A stretch of 22,040 nt of DNA from positions 1 to 22,040 of the forward strand of contig CAYYJO010000037.1 of assembly GCA_964472265.1 (NCBI GenBank), read 5' to 3'. A model generated the notes under the pieces. That model saw only the letters and a program-made list of their open reading frames with translations. It did not search any database and was not told the DNA's origin. Origin of the DNA: JAGNLA01 sp964472265. Its GTDB lineage: Bacteria; Caldisericota; Caldisericia; JAAYUI01. A program made the translations under genes and the position numbers. Positions 16,268 to 22,040 of the stretch are shown here, piece after piece (position 1 is the stretch's first letter; every line of letters starts with the position of its first letter).

Positions 16268-17497
16268 TCACGCCCAGGAAGCCAGGTACCGCCTCTGGTG
16301 TTCGGTCAGCTCGTCGATTTTTACGCCTACCGAAGCAAGCTTGAGGCTGGCAACTTTCCTGTCCACTTCTTCAGGAACCTTGTGCAGTCTCTTTTCCATT
16401 CCCTTGCCTGACTTCAAGCCCCAGTGAAGGCTGAGAAGCTGAAGCGAGAACGACAAGTCCATGATTTCAGCCGGATGGCCGTCTGCACAGGCAAGGTTCA
16501 CAAGCCTTCCCTCGCCCAGCACGTTGAGTTTCTTGCCTGACGAAAGCGTGTATTCGGTTATGTTTCTCCTGGCTTCCCTTGTGGAAACCGCCACTTTCTT
16601 CAACTCGTCCATCTGCACTTCGATGTCGAAATGACCGGCGTTTGAAAGGATGCACCCATCCTTGAGAAGCTCGAAATGCCTTGAATCTATGATGTTTGTG
16701 TTGCCGGTTGCTGTGACGAAGATGTCTCCAAGAGGTGCTGCATCTGCCATCGGCATGACCTGGAAACCATCGAAATGGGCCTCCATGGCTTTGATCGGGT
16801 CAATTTCAGTCACGATGACGTTTGCTCCCAAACCTCTCGCCCGAAGCGCAAGACCTCTGCCACACCAGCCAAAGCCGGCGATAACAACGGTCTTTCCGCA
16901 AACGGTGAGGTTGGTGGTTCTCAGAATGCCGTCCCAGCTTGACTGGCCTGTTCCGTAGCGGTTGTCAAAAAGACTCTTTGACTGGGCATCATTGACGGCT
17001 ATGACTGGAGCGGGTAGCTTCCCTTCGGCAGCTAGCGCTCTCATCCTCTTCAAGCCTGAGGTTGTCTCTTCGGTTATTGCCACAACCTTGTTCTTCCTGC
17101 CGGACTGGGCGAGTTCGACAGTTAGATCAGCGCCATCGTCGAGGATCAGGTCAGGATCGATTGAAAGCACGTCCTGAATACATTTTTGCTGGTCTTCCGG
17201 TGTTATTCCGTGCCAGGCAAATACGCCGGCTCCTCTGGATGCAAGCGAGGCTGCAACATCATCCTGTGTTGAAAGCGGGTTTGAACCTGTGATCGCCACT
17301 TTTGCCCCCAAACCCACAAGGACTTCGGCCAGATAAGCAGTTTTGGCCTCGAGGTGGATAGACATGGCCACCGAGACGCCTTTGAACTCGCCATCAAGCT
17401 CCCTTGCAAGTCCTGACAAAACCGGCATTCTGGGTTTGACCCACTCGATTTTCTGATGTCCCGATGGTGCCAGCTTCTCGTCCTTAATCCTGCTCAT
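16268..17497 (-). CDS. ahcY: S-adenosylhomocysteine hydrolase (adenosylhomocysteinase)
   Basis: 409 aa from the ATG at 17495-17497, set by AAGGAGG 5 nt upstream. The enzyme splits S-adenosylhomocysteine into adenosine and homocysteine with a bound NAD, removing the product inhibitor of methyltransferases. Visible family motifs: MSIHLEAKTA (H48), LILDDGADLT (118-126), TEETTSG (142-148), KSLFDNRYGTGQS (174-186; catalytic K174, D178, N179), the dinucleotide loop GFGWCGRG (208-215) and the C-terminal NLACADGHPAEIMDLSF. It ends HQRRYLASWA. At about 410 aa it is the short form lacking the roughly 40-residue insertion of many proteobacterial and eukaryotic enzymes; that form is common in archaea and thermophilic or anaerobic bacteria. 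It has its own promoter and stands alone, with no other methyl-cycle gene in view. Confidence 0.97.
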   Translation of the reverse strand: MSRIKDEKLAPSGHQKIEWVKPRMPVLSGLARELDGEFKGVSVAMSIHLEAKTAYLAEVLVGLGAKVAITGSNPLSTQDDVAASLASRGAGVFAWHGITPEDQQKCIQDVLSIDPDLILDDGADLTVELAQSGRKNKVVAITEETTSGLKRMRALAAEGKLPAPVIAVNDAQSKSLFDNRYGTGQSSWDGILRTTNLTVCGKTVVIAGFGWCGRGLALRARGLGANVIVTEIDPIKAMEAHFDGFQVMPMADAAPLGDIFVTATGNTNIIDSRHFELLKDGCILSNAGHFDIEVQMDELKKVAVSTREARRNITEYTLSSGKKLNVLGEGRLVNLACADGHPAEIMDLSFSLQLLSLHWGLKSGKGMEKRLHKVPEEVDRKVASLKLASVGVKIDELTEHQRRYLASWA

Positions 17498-17519
17498 GTT
17501 TGCCTCCTTGGATAAATCC

Positions 17520-17548
17520 ATTAAAATCGATTTGAAGGCAGGTGTAAA
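17520..17548 (-). promoter_or_regulatory. Promoter of ahcY
   Basis: Minus strand TTTACA (17543-17548), exactly 17 bp, TTTAAT (17520-17525); each hexamer is 5/6 to the sigma70 consensus. Predicted start is near 17513, leaving a very short leader that begins just before AAGGAGG (17503-17509). Confidence 0.6.
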
Positions 17549-18226
17549 GTGTTTTCAGGTGAGAACAGGCGAAAGTTCATTGTTATTACAATTCTGGCGG
17601 TTCTTTTTACAGGTTATGTCCTGATCGACAAGTCGGGCATCCTTAGGGGTCTCCAGCTTCCAACTGGCCAGGAGTGGTATTTCAACCTGATCGAGCTGAT
17701 ATTGCCGCTGGCCATTGTGGGACTTTCCATCTGGAAAAGACAGTGGTTGATGACGTTGGCATCTGGCTTGATACTGGGTTCAGCCCTGACTGATTTTGCC
17801 GTCAGGATGCAGTTTTTTCCGAACAGCCTATATTACCTTTCTCTTGCACTGATGTTCCTTGGCTGTGCGGTCATGATTGTTGTTTCATACGGCCAGAAGC
17901 TCTCTGCAGCATGGGCACGATGGCTTGGACTCATACCAGCACTATCTGGTCTGGCTTTTCTTGTGCTCTTCCCGCTTGATGCAGGTTTTTACAGTATCCT
18001 GATCGCAGTCTTGTCAGCCGTCATTTCCTTCAGTGCCGCTTATCTTTGTTTTGCTGGTTACGGTGAAATTCTGGCTTTTTCAGGTTTTCTACTCATGGCC
18101 TCAAAGTTTGCCGTTTATGGAAACGCCTGGATAGCCTGGTTAACACCGTTATTTGCTGCGGCAGGATTTTTTCTGGCTGGGCTTTCAACAGTCTCTGTCC
18201 AGGGTGAGGGTGTTGACAAGGATTAG
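17549..18226 (+). CDS. Integral membrane protein, about 8 transmembrane helices, unknown function
   Basis: 225 aa from a GTG start at 17549 (MFSGENRRKF...), with AGGTG 4 nt and AAGG 10 nt upstream. Helices can be read at about FIVITILAVLFTGYVLI, NLIELILPLAIVGLSIW, WLMTLASGLILGSALTDF, LYYLSLALMFLGCAVMIVV, WLGLIPALSGLAFLVLF, FYSILIAVLSAVISFSAAYL, EILAFSGFLLMASKFAVY and WLTPLFAAAGFFLAGL; the C-terminal tail is short and acidic. Size and topology recall the YhhN (lysoplasmalogenase-like) family, and the seventh helix lies where that family has its conserved segment, but the usual Asp is not there, so I do not assign it. It is divergent from ahcY, with the start inside the ahcY promoter region, and 38 bp ahead of the zinc-ribbon gene, probably co-transcribed. 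Confidence 0.75.
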   Translation: MFSGENRRKFIVITILAVLFTGYVLIDKSGILRGLQLPTGQEWYFNLIELILPLAIVGLSIWKRQWLMTLASGLILGSALTDFAVRMQFFPNSLYYLSLALMFLGCAVMIVVSYGQKLSAAWARWLGLIPALSGLAFLVLFPLDAGFYSILIAVLSAVISFSAAYLCFAGYGEILAFSGFLLMASKFAVYGNAWIAWLTPLFAAAGFFLAGLSTVSVQGEGVDKD

Positions 18227-18264
18227 CCGTCATTTTATCATCTTCCCAAAGGAGCCGGAAAGAC

Positions 18265-18690
18265 ATGAACGTATGCCCGAAATGCAAAACATTGCTTGAT
18301 CCAAGCATCACTGTGTGCCCGGAATGCGGGGAGGATCTGTCAGACTACGAACTTGAAGAAGTTGAAGTCGGCGAACCAGAAGTGCTTTATCAGGCCAGAA
18401 ACATGGCCGAAGCGCAGTCAATCGTCGAATTCCTGCGCGACAACAACATTCCGGCAACCATTCTGGAAGGCCAGTCCGAGCTTTCTTCGCTAACCACCTT
18501 CCGACCAATGAGTGCAACCGACATCATCGTTGGGTCAAACTCGTTTGAAGAGGCGCAGGAACTGCTTGAGGAATACCTCAACGCTGAACCGATCATGGAA
18601 GACGAGTGGGACGACGAGGATGAAACCGAGGATGAGGAAGAAATATCGGGAGTGGGAGAAGTTACAGAGGAAGAGGACAACTACTACTGA
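18265..18690 (+). CDS. Zinc-ribbon protein with DUF2007-like domain and acidic tail
   Basis: 141 aa, ATG at 18265 with AGGAG about 10 nt upstream. A zinc ribbon occupies residues 4-21 (CPKC ... CPEC; cysteines 4, 7, 18, 21). Residues about 40-108 resemble the DUF2007 / 'putative prokaryotic signal transducing protein' domain: VLYQARNMAEAQSIVEFLRD, then NNIPATI, then DIIVGSNSFEEAQELLEEYL, an alpha-beta fold related to PII-like signalling proteins. The last 30 residues are strongly acidic (WDDEDETEDEEE, ending EEEDNYY). It probably acts as a small cytoplasmic regulatory or binding protein; the ligand is unknown. It follows the membrane protein by 38 bp and converges on crcB with a 35-bp gap in which I see no intrinsic terminator. 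Confidence 0.82.
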   Translation: MNVCPKCKTLLDPSITVCPECGEDLSDYELEEVEVGEPEVLYQARNMAEAQSIVEFLRDNNIPATILEGQSELSSLTTFRPMSATDIIVGSNSFEEAQELLEEYLNAEPIMEDEWDDEDETEDEEEISGVGEVTEEEDNYY

Positions 18691-18725
18691 CGCATATGAA
18701 GTTTAGATGTCCCTGATTGTGTTTG

Positions 18726-19109
18726 CTACGCCTTCACAATCATCTTGGAAGCGATCATGCCGATATACATCACGGCCAGTCCAAGCACTACCTGAAGCGC
18801 AATGTTTGCCAGAGCCATAAGATAGTTTGTTTCTTTTATGAACTTGCCGGTTTCAAACAGAAAAGTCGAAAATGTAGTGAAAGCGCCCATGAAACCAACA
18901 AGAATGAACAGCGAGTAATCTTTTTCAAGCACTCCAGTAATATTGGCCAGACCCCACACGAACCCAAATAGGAAACAGCCGGTGATGTTTACAAGAAGAG
19001 TTCCTGTTACAAAGCTCTCTGGAAATATCTTTCCTGCAAGGACATTTAGCCCATATCTTGAGATGGTTCCCATCGCCCCGCTCACTGCCAGCAAAACAAG
19101 ATTCTTCAT
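18726..19109 (-). CDS. crcB: Fluoride channel CrcB/FluC
   Basis: 127 aa, ATG at 19107-19109 with AGGAGA 5 nt upstream. Four hydrophobic helices match the small dual-topology fluoride channel family in length and motif order: SGAMGTISRYG (10-20), GTLLVNITGCFLFG (36-49, with the conserved Asn41), and GFMGAFTTFSTF (72-83, the phenylalanine/threonine pore signature). The protein exports cytoplasmic fluoride passively and works as an antiparallel homodimer. A single gene is present, so a homodimer is expected; no second fluC copy adjoins it. A fluoride riboswitch lies between the gene and its upstream AT-rich region, giving fluoride-induced expression. Assignment is firm. Confidence 0.96.
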   Translation of the reverse strand: MKNLVLLAVSGAMGTISRYGLNVLAGKIFPESFVTGTLLVNITGCFLFGFVWGLANITGVLEKDYSLFILVGFMGAFTTFSTFLFETGKFIKETNYLMALANIALQVVLGLAVMYIGMIASKMIVKA

Positions 19110-19131
19110 TCCATTCTCCTGAAATGTTTTT

Positions 19132-19180
19132 TAGAAGTCATCATCCATTGGCTGGCGTTTGAAGGGAGACCTCATTCCCA
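19132..19180 (-). ncRNA. Fluoride riboswitch (crcB motif) controlling crcB
   Basis: Minus strand, 22 nt upstream of the crcB ATG. It has the 5' hairpin GGGA-AUGAGGUC-UCCC, a CAAAC segment, a short CCA/UGG hairpin, then GAUGACUUCUA. The loop bases GAGGUC can pair fully with GACUUC (one G-U), which is the pseudoknot of the class, and the GAUGA...UCUA end matches known members such as the Thermotoga-type aptamer. No T-run terminator follows before the ribosome site AGGAGA (19115-19120), so translational control is plausible. Confidence 0.88.
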
Positions 19181-19434
19181 AAGAATTTCTTATCGTTTTT
19201 TTGGGGTGATTCAATTAAACAATAGACTATATACATTATCGTTGATAAAATAAAGATTCAATTGCCTAAATTACTATTTTCTATTATTTACTGATTTTGT
19301 CTGCTTTCTGCAATAAATTCACAAAATTATCCCGACCCAACTCGATGGATACTACGTTTTTTGCCCATGATTGACCTTTAAGGTTCCAAAGGGTACACTC
19401 TAGTTACCAAAAAGGTATTCTTAAAGAGGTTACT
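19181..19434. other. AT-rich divergent control region between crcB and buk
   Basis: No gene seen. Apart from the riboswitch and the buk promoter it holds an AT-rich stretch (about 19205-19320). On the minus strand TATAGT at about 19226-19231 could be the crcB -10, but the -35 is weak. No tRNA or repeat found. Confidence 0.5.
19371..19399 (+). promoter_or_regulatory. Promoter of the butyrate kinase operon
   Basis: TTGACC (19371-19376), 17-bp spacer, TACACT (19394-19399). Predicted start is near 19406, 29 nt before the TTG start of buk, with ribosome site AAAGAGGT at 19423-19430. Confidence 0.65.
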
Positions 19435-20496
19435 TTGGCAAAAATACTGGTGATTAATCCCGGGTCGACCTCGACAAAGGTCGCCCTCTTTGAAGACGAA
19501 TCGAAAGTGGCAGAGGAGAACATCTGCCATAGCAATGATAAACTAGCTACATTTTCAAAAACAGCCGACCAGGCTCCATACAGACTTGAAACAATCCTCG
19601 AGTTCATGGCAGCGCATGGCTGGAAGGAATCAGACCTCACCTGTGTGGTTGGCAGAGGCGGCCCACTCAAACCAATGGCTGCCGGCACATACACAATCAA
19701 CGACAAAATGCTTTCTGACCTCATCGAGGCAAAACGAGCCGATCATCCAAGCAACCTTGGCGGAATCATCGCTGACATCATAGCAAAGAAAAACGGGATT
19801 CCGGCTTTCATCGTCGATCCGGTTTCGGTTGACGAGTTCACGGATGTCGCAAGGGTCGCCGGAATGGCGGAATGCGAAAGAGCCTCACTTGGCCACGCCC
19901 TCAACATCAGGGCAGTCTCCCGGAAGGCTGCACAGGACATGGGCAAAAAACTTGAAGAGGCAAACTTTGTGGTGGCTCACATGGGTGGCGGAATCTCGGT
20001 TGCACCGGTCATGGGTGGACGAATCCTTGACTACAACAACGCAAACGAGGGCGGACCTCTCTCACCGGAAAGATCAGGCGGACTACCCCTTGCCAGCCTT
20101 ATAAACTTGTGCGCAACCGGCAAATACACAGAAAACGACATCAAGGTGATGACAACAAAAAAAGGTGGACTTTTTGCCTACCTTGGAACAAACGATGTCA
20201 GGGAAGTGCTCGCCCGAATCGAACAGGGTGACAAAAAAGCCGAAGTTGCCCTGGAAGCCATGATCGCACAGGTATGCGAAGAGATCGGCGAAATGGCTAC
20301 CGCTTTAGAAGGAAATATTGATGGCATCATCCTCACCGGATCGATTGCCTACTCACCCATAGTTACAGGAAAAATTGAAAGCCAGACCAGCTGGATCGCC
20401 CCCACAATCAGGATGGGTGGACAGATGGAAATGGAAGCCCTTGCCCTCGGAGGCCTTCGCGTCCTCAGGGGTCTGGAGCAGGCAAAGGAGTATTAA
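19435..20496 (+). CDS. buk: Butyrate kinase
   Basis: 353 aa from a TTG start at 19435; AAAGAGGT lies 4 nt upstream and the residues after it give the family's N-terminus (AKILVINPGSTSTKVALFE). It transfers phosphate between butyryl phosphate and ADP, yielding butyrate and ATP, in the cytoplasm. Motifs of the acetate/butyrate kinase branch of the ASKHA fold: NPGSTSTK phosphate loop (8-15), GRGGPLKPM (73-81), DPVSVDEF (128-135), the ARVAGM segment (139-144), HMGGGISV (182-189), GGPLSPERSGGLP (206-218) and DGIILTGSIAYS near the C-terminus. Length is typical. First gene of an operon: the next gene starts 2 bp after the stop and ptb follows. Related branched-chain acid kinase activity cannot be excluded from sequence. 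Confidence 0.96.
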   Translation: MAKILVINPGSTSTKVALFEDESKVAEENICHSNDKLATFSKTADQAPYRLETILEFMAAHGWKESDLTCVVGRGGPLKPMAAGTYTINDKMLSDLIEAKRADHPSNLGGIIADIIAKKNGIPAFIVDPVSVDEFTDVARVAGMAECERASLGHALNIRAVSRKAAQDMGKKLEEANFVVAHMGGGISVAPVMGGRILDYNNANEGGPLSPERSGGLPLASLINLCATGKYTENDIKVMTTKKGGLFAYLGTNDVREVLARIEQGDKKAEVALEAMIAQVCEEIGEMATALEGNIDGIILTGSIAYSPIVTGKIESQTSWIAPTIRMGGQMEMEALALGGLRVLRGLEQAKEY

Positions 20497-20498
20497 AA

Positions 20499-21371
20499 AT
20501 GGCACACCTCCAGGATTTCATAGAGCTGCCCACAAAAGACAACCTGGCAAAATTTCTGGAGGAGGGAGTCAAGGTTGAAGGCAGAGACAGAGTCAAACTT
20601 CAAAGAAAACTCCTTTCGGATCCGCTCCAGGGACTCTGGGACATCCTCAGCCAGGGCAACGTCGGTTTCTCAGGTTACCAGCTGCTAAGACTCGGAATGC
20701 TTTTCGCTCCGGACGACGACCTCAGGGACATCAAGCAGGCATACGAAGCTCTCGTCACTTTTGACGCATGGACAAAGGTCGATGAAACCCTCAAGAAATG
20801 CCGCAAATATTTCGGTGGTTCCGCAGCCTACTGGGCGCTTTTGATCGCCGACAGGACAAAACCCGACGTTATCGAACGCTTCAAGGGCTACACAGGGTTT
20901 GGCTCAATCCCCCCATATCTCATCCTCAGCTTCTGGCCAACCACATATTCGCTGGTCAGGCTCAAATCCTCAGCAGCACGCGAATACCACCACATGATGA
21001 GGTCATCGCTGTTCCCGGTCGGATCGTCAAAGTTCAACCTGGCAGACGCAATCATCAACGAGGGACTTGCAGAGCTCTTCATTGAGGAACAGTTTGGCTC
21101 TTCATTCGTTTCAGAGATAGCCACAAGCCTCGACCGTGAACAGGTGCAGTCAGTCTGGCACAAGTACAAGCCAAACCTCAAGATAACGGCCATGGATCAG
21201 CAGAGGCCATTCCTGTACGGAAGTTACACAGTTGATCTCCCGTACTGTGCAGGTTTTGCCGTTGGTTACCAGATAGTGAAATCGTATGTAGACAAGCATA
21301 AAGACACTAACTCAGGCAATCTTATCGCCTACCCGGCCACGAAAATCATCCAAGGCTCGGAATTTGCATGA
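20499..21371 (+). CDS. DUF2268-like metallopeptidase-related protein with altered zinc motif
   Basis: 290 aa, ATG at 20499 with GGAG 8 nt upstream, only 2 bp after the buk stop. No signal peptide or membrane helix. Residues 158-168 read SAAREYHHMMR and residues 183-193 contain INEGLAELFIEE. In DUF2268-type predicted zinc peptidases the matching blocks are HEYHH and an EGLAE glutamate as third ligand. Here the first histidine is Arg161 (codon CGC at 20979-20981, one transition from CAC), while Glu162, His165 and Glu188 remain, so zinc peptidase activity is doubtful unless His164 substitutes. The C-terminal stretch DLPYCAGFAVGYQIVKSYV (246-264) resembles the helix after the active site in this family. 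Lying between buk and ptb, it is co-expressed with the butyrate pathway, but no role in it is known. Family link is from motif pattern only. Confidence 0.75.
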   Translation: MAHLQDFIELPTKDNLAKFLEEGVKVEGRDRVKLQRKLLSDPLQGLWDILSQGNVGFSGYQLLRLGMLFAPDDDLRDIKQAYEALVTFDAWTKVDETLKKCRKYFGGSAAYWALLIADRTKPDVIERFKGYTGFGSIPPYLILSFWPTTYSLVRLKSSAAREYHHMMRSSLFPVGSSKFNLADAIINEGLAELFIEEQFGSSFVSEIATSLDREQVQSVWHKYKPNLKITAMDQQRPFLYGSYTVDLPYCAGFAVGYQIVKSYVDKHKDTNSGNLIAYPATKIIQGSEFA

Positions 21372-21391
21372 CAGGGAATGGAGGAGATTTC

Positions 21392-22040
21392 ATGATCAAA
21401 AACTTTGATGAATTGATAGCCACCGCTCAGGGAAAGGGCAAAAAGAATCTCGTTGCAGCAGCAGCCGAAGACATCGTAGTGCTTGACGCCATCAAGATGG
21501 CGGTTGAAAAGAACCTCATCAATCCAATCCTCGTCGGCGATGAAGCGGAAATCAGAAGAATTTGTGCAGAAAACAACATAACAGATGTCTGCAACTGGCC
21601 GGTCATCAACGAACCAAACAAGCAGAAAGCTGCAGAAAAAGCAATTGAAGTCATCAGGGAAGGCAAAGCAGAAATCCTGATGAAAGGTCTTGTCGGAACA
21701 CCGATCCTTCTGAAGGCGGTGTTGGACAAGGAAAAAGGCCTGAAAAAGGCTGCAAAAACTCTCTCCCACGTCGGCCTCATCGGCACAACCACCTATCCAA
21801 AGCTGATCCTTTTGACTGACGGTGGAATGGTTCCAGCCCCAACGCTCCTTGAAAAGGTTGACATCATCAACAACGCCCTCGTTGTCGCCCGCGCAATGGG
21901 CATCAACCCGATCAAGGTCGCATGCGTCTCATCCCTGGAAACGGTTTCGGACAAGGTTGTTTCAACCATGGACGGGGCGATTCTGGCAAAAATGGGTGAC
22001 AGGAAGCAGTTTGGCAAGGACGTTATCATTGATGGCCCAC
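21392..22040 (+). CDS. ptb: Phosphate butyryltransferase (3' end cut by window edge)
   Basis: ATG at 21392 with GGAGGAG 5 nt upstream; the frame stays open for 216 codons to the end of the window, about two thirds of the usual 300 aa. The enzyme converts butyryl-CoA and phosphate to butyryl phosphate and CoA, feeding butyrate kinase. Visible family features: MIKNFDELIATAQ and KNLVAAAAEDIVVLDAI at the start, LINPILVGDE, EILMKGLVGTPILLKAVLD, LSHVGLIGTTTYPKLILLTDGGM and VSSLETVSDKVVSTMDGAILAKM, then DVIIDGP at the edge. These separate it from phosphate acetyltransferase, which is longer in its usual form. Third gene of the buk operon, 20 bp after the preceding stop. A preference for branched-chain acyl-CoA cannot be excluded. 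Confidence 0.95.
   Translation, partial: MIKNFDELIATAQGKGKKNLVAAAAEDIVVLDAIKMAVEKNLINPILVGDEAEIRRICAENNITDVCNWPVINEPNKQKAAEKAIEVIREGKAEILMKGLVGTPILLKAVLDKEKGLKKAAKTLSHVGLIGTTTYPKLILLTDGGMVPAPTLLEKVDIINNALVVARAMGINPIKVACVSSLETVSDKVVSTMDGAILAKMGDRKQFGKDVIIDGP

Noticed and set aside
17549..18226. Lysoplasmalogenase (YhhN family)
   Set aside because: Length and helix number fit, but the conserved acidic residue pattern of the family is not found, so it is left as an unassigned membrane protein.
19200..19330. AT-rich stretch as a replication origin or attachment site
   Set aside because: No iterated DnaA boxes, direct repeats or integrase gene are seen. It is adequately explained as divergent promoter DNA.

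Overview
The window reads as chromosomal DNA of an anaerobic, fermentative bacterium. Signs are strong AGGAGG-type ribosome binding sites, mostly ATG starts, frequent AGA/AGG arginine codons, a butyrate kinase / phosphate butyryltransferase operon, and long secreted proteins built from copper-amine-oxidase-N-like modules. Such modules are known from Firmicutes and from several deep-branching, often thermophilic, anaerobic phyla. The sequence alone does not let me name the phylum. I see no transposase, integrase, phage gene, CRISPR array, tRNA or rRNA.

Layout. (1) 1-2261, minus strand: the two-gene tldD-tldE metallopeptidase operon; tldE runs off the left edge. (2) 2319-2511: divergent control region with a sigma70-type promoter for the rightward genes and an inverted repeat between the two transcription units. 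(3) 2512-7871, plus strand: three genes for secreted proteins (a multi-Ig-repeat protein, a beta-propeller/Ig/copper-amine-oxidase-N protein, and a small glycine-tract protein with a duplicated Cys-bearing domain), closed by a two-way terminator. (4) 7933-9324, minus: a secreted clan GH-A glycoside hydrolase-like protein with its own promoter. (5) 9439-15827, minus: two tandem giant secreted proteins (1033 and 1081 aa) that alternate copper-amine-oxidase-N-like modules with small beta-barrel-like repeats, followed by a strong terminator. (6) 15828-16267: a 440-bp gap with a leader hairpin and little else. (7) 16268-17497, minus: S-adenosylhomocysteine hydrolase, divergent from an 8-TM membrane protein and a zinc-ribbon/DUF2007-like protein (17549-18690, plus). 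(8) 18726-19109, minus: the fluoride channel crcB/fluC under a fluoride riboswitch that can be read from the sequence. (9) 19435-22040, plus: butyrate kinase, a metallopeptidase-like protein with a damaged zinc motif, and phosphate butyryltransferase (cut by the right edge).

How they fit. About 13.3 kb (2512-15827) is given over almost wholly to exported proteins made of beta-rich binding or structural modules, which suggests a cell-surface or envelope locus. The flanking genes are cytoplasmic housekeeping or energy genes: TldDE peptide processing, recycling of S-adenosylhomocysteine, fluoride export, and substrate-level ATP synthesis from butyryl-CoA via butyryl phosphate. The least described objects are the giant modular proteins and the metallopeptidase-like gene inserted between buk and ptb.
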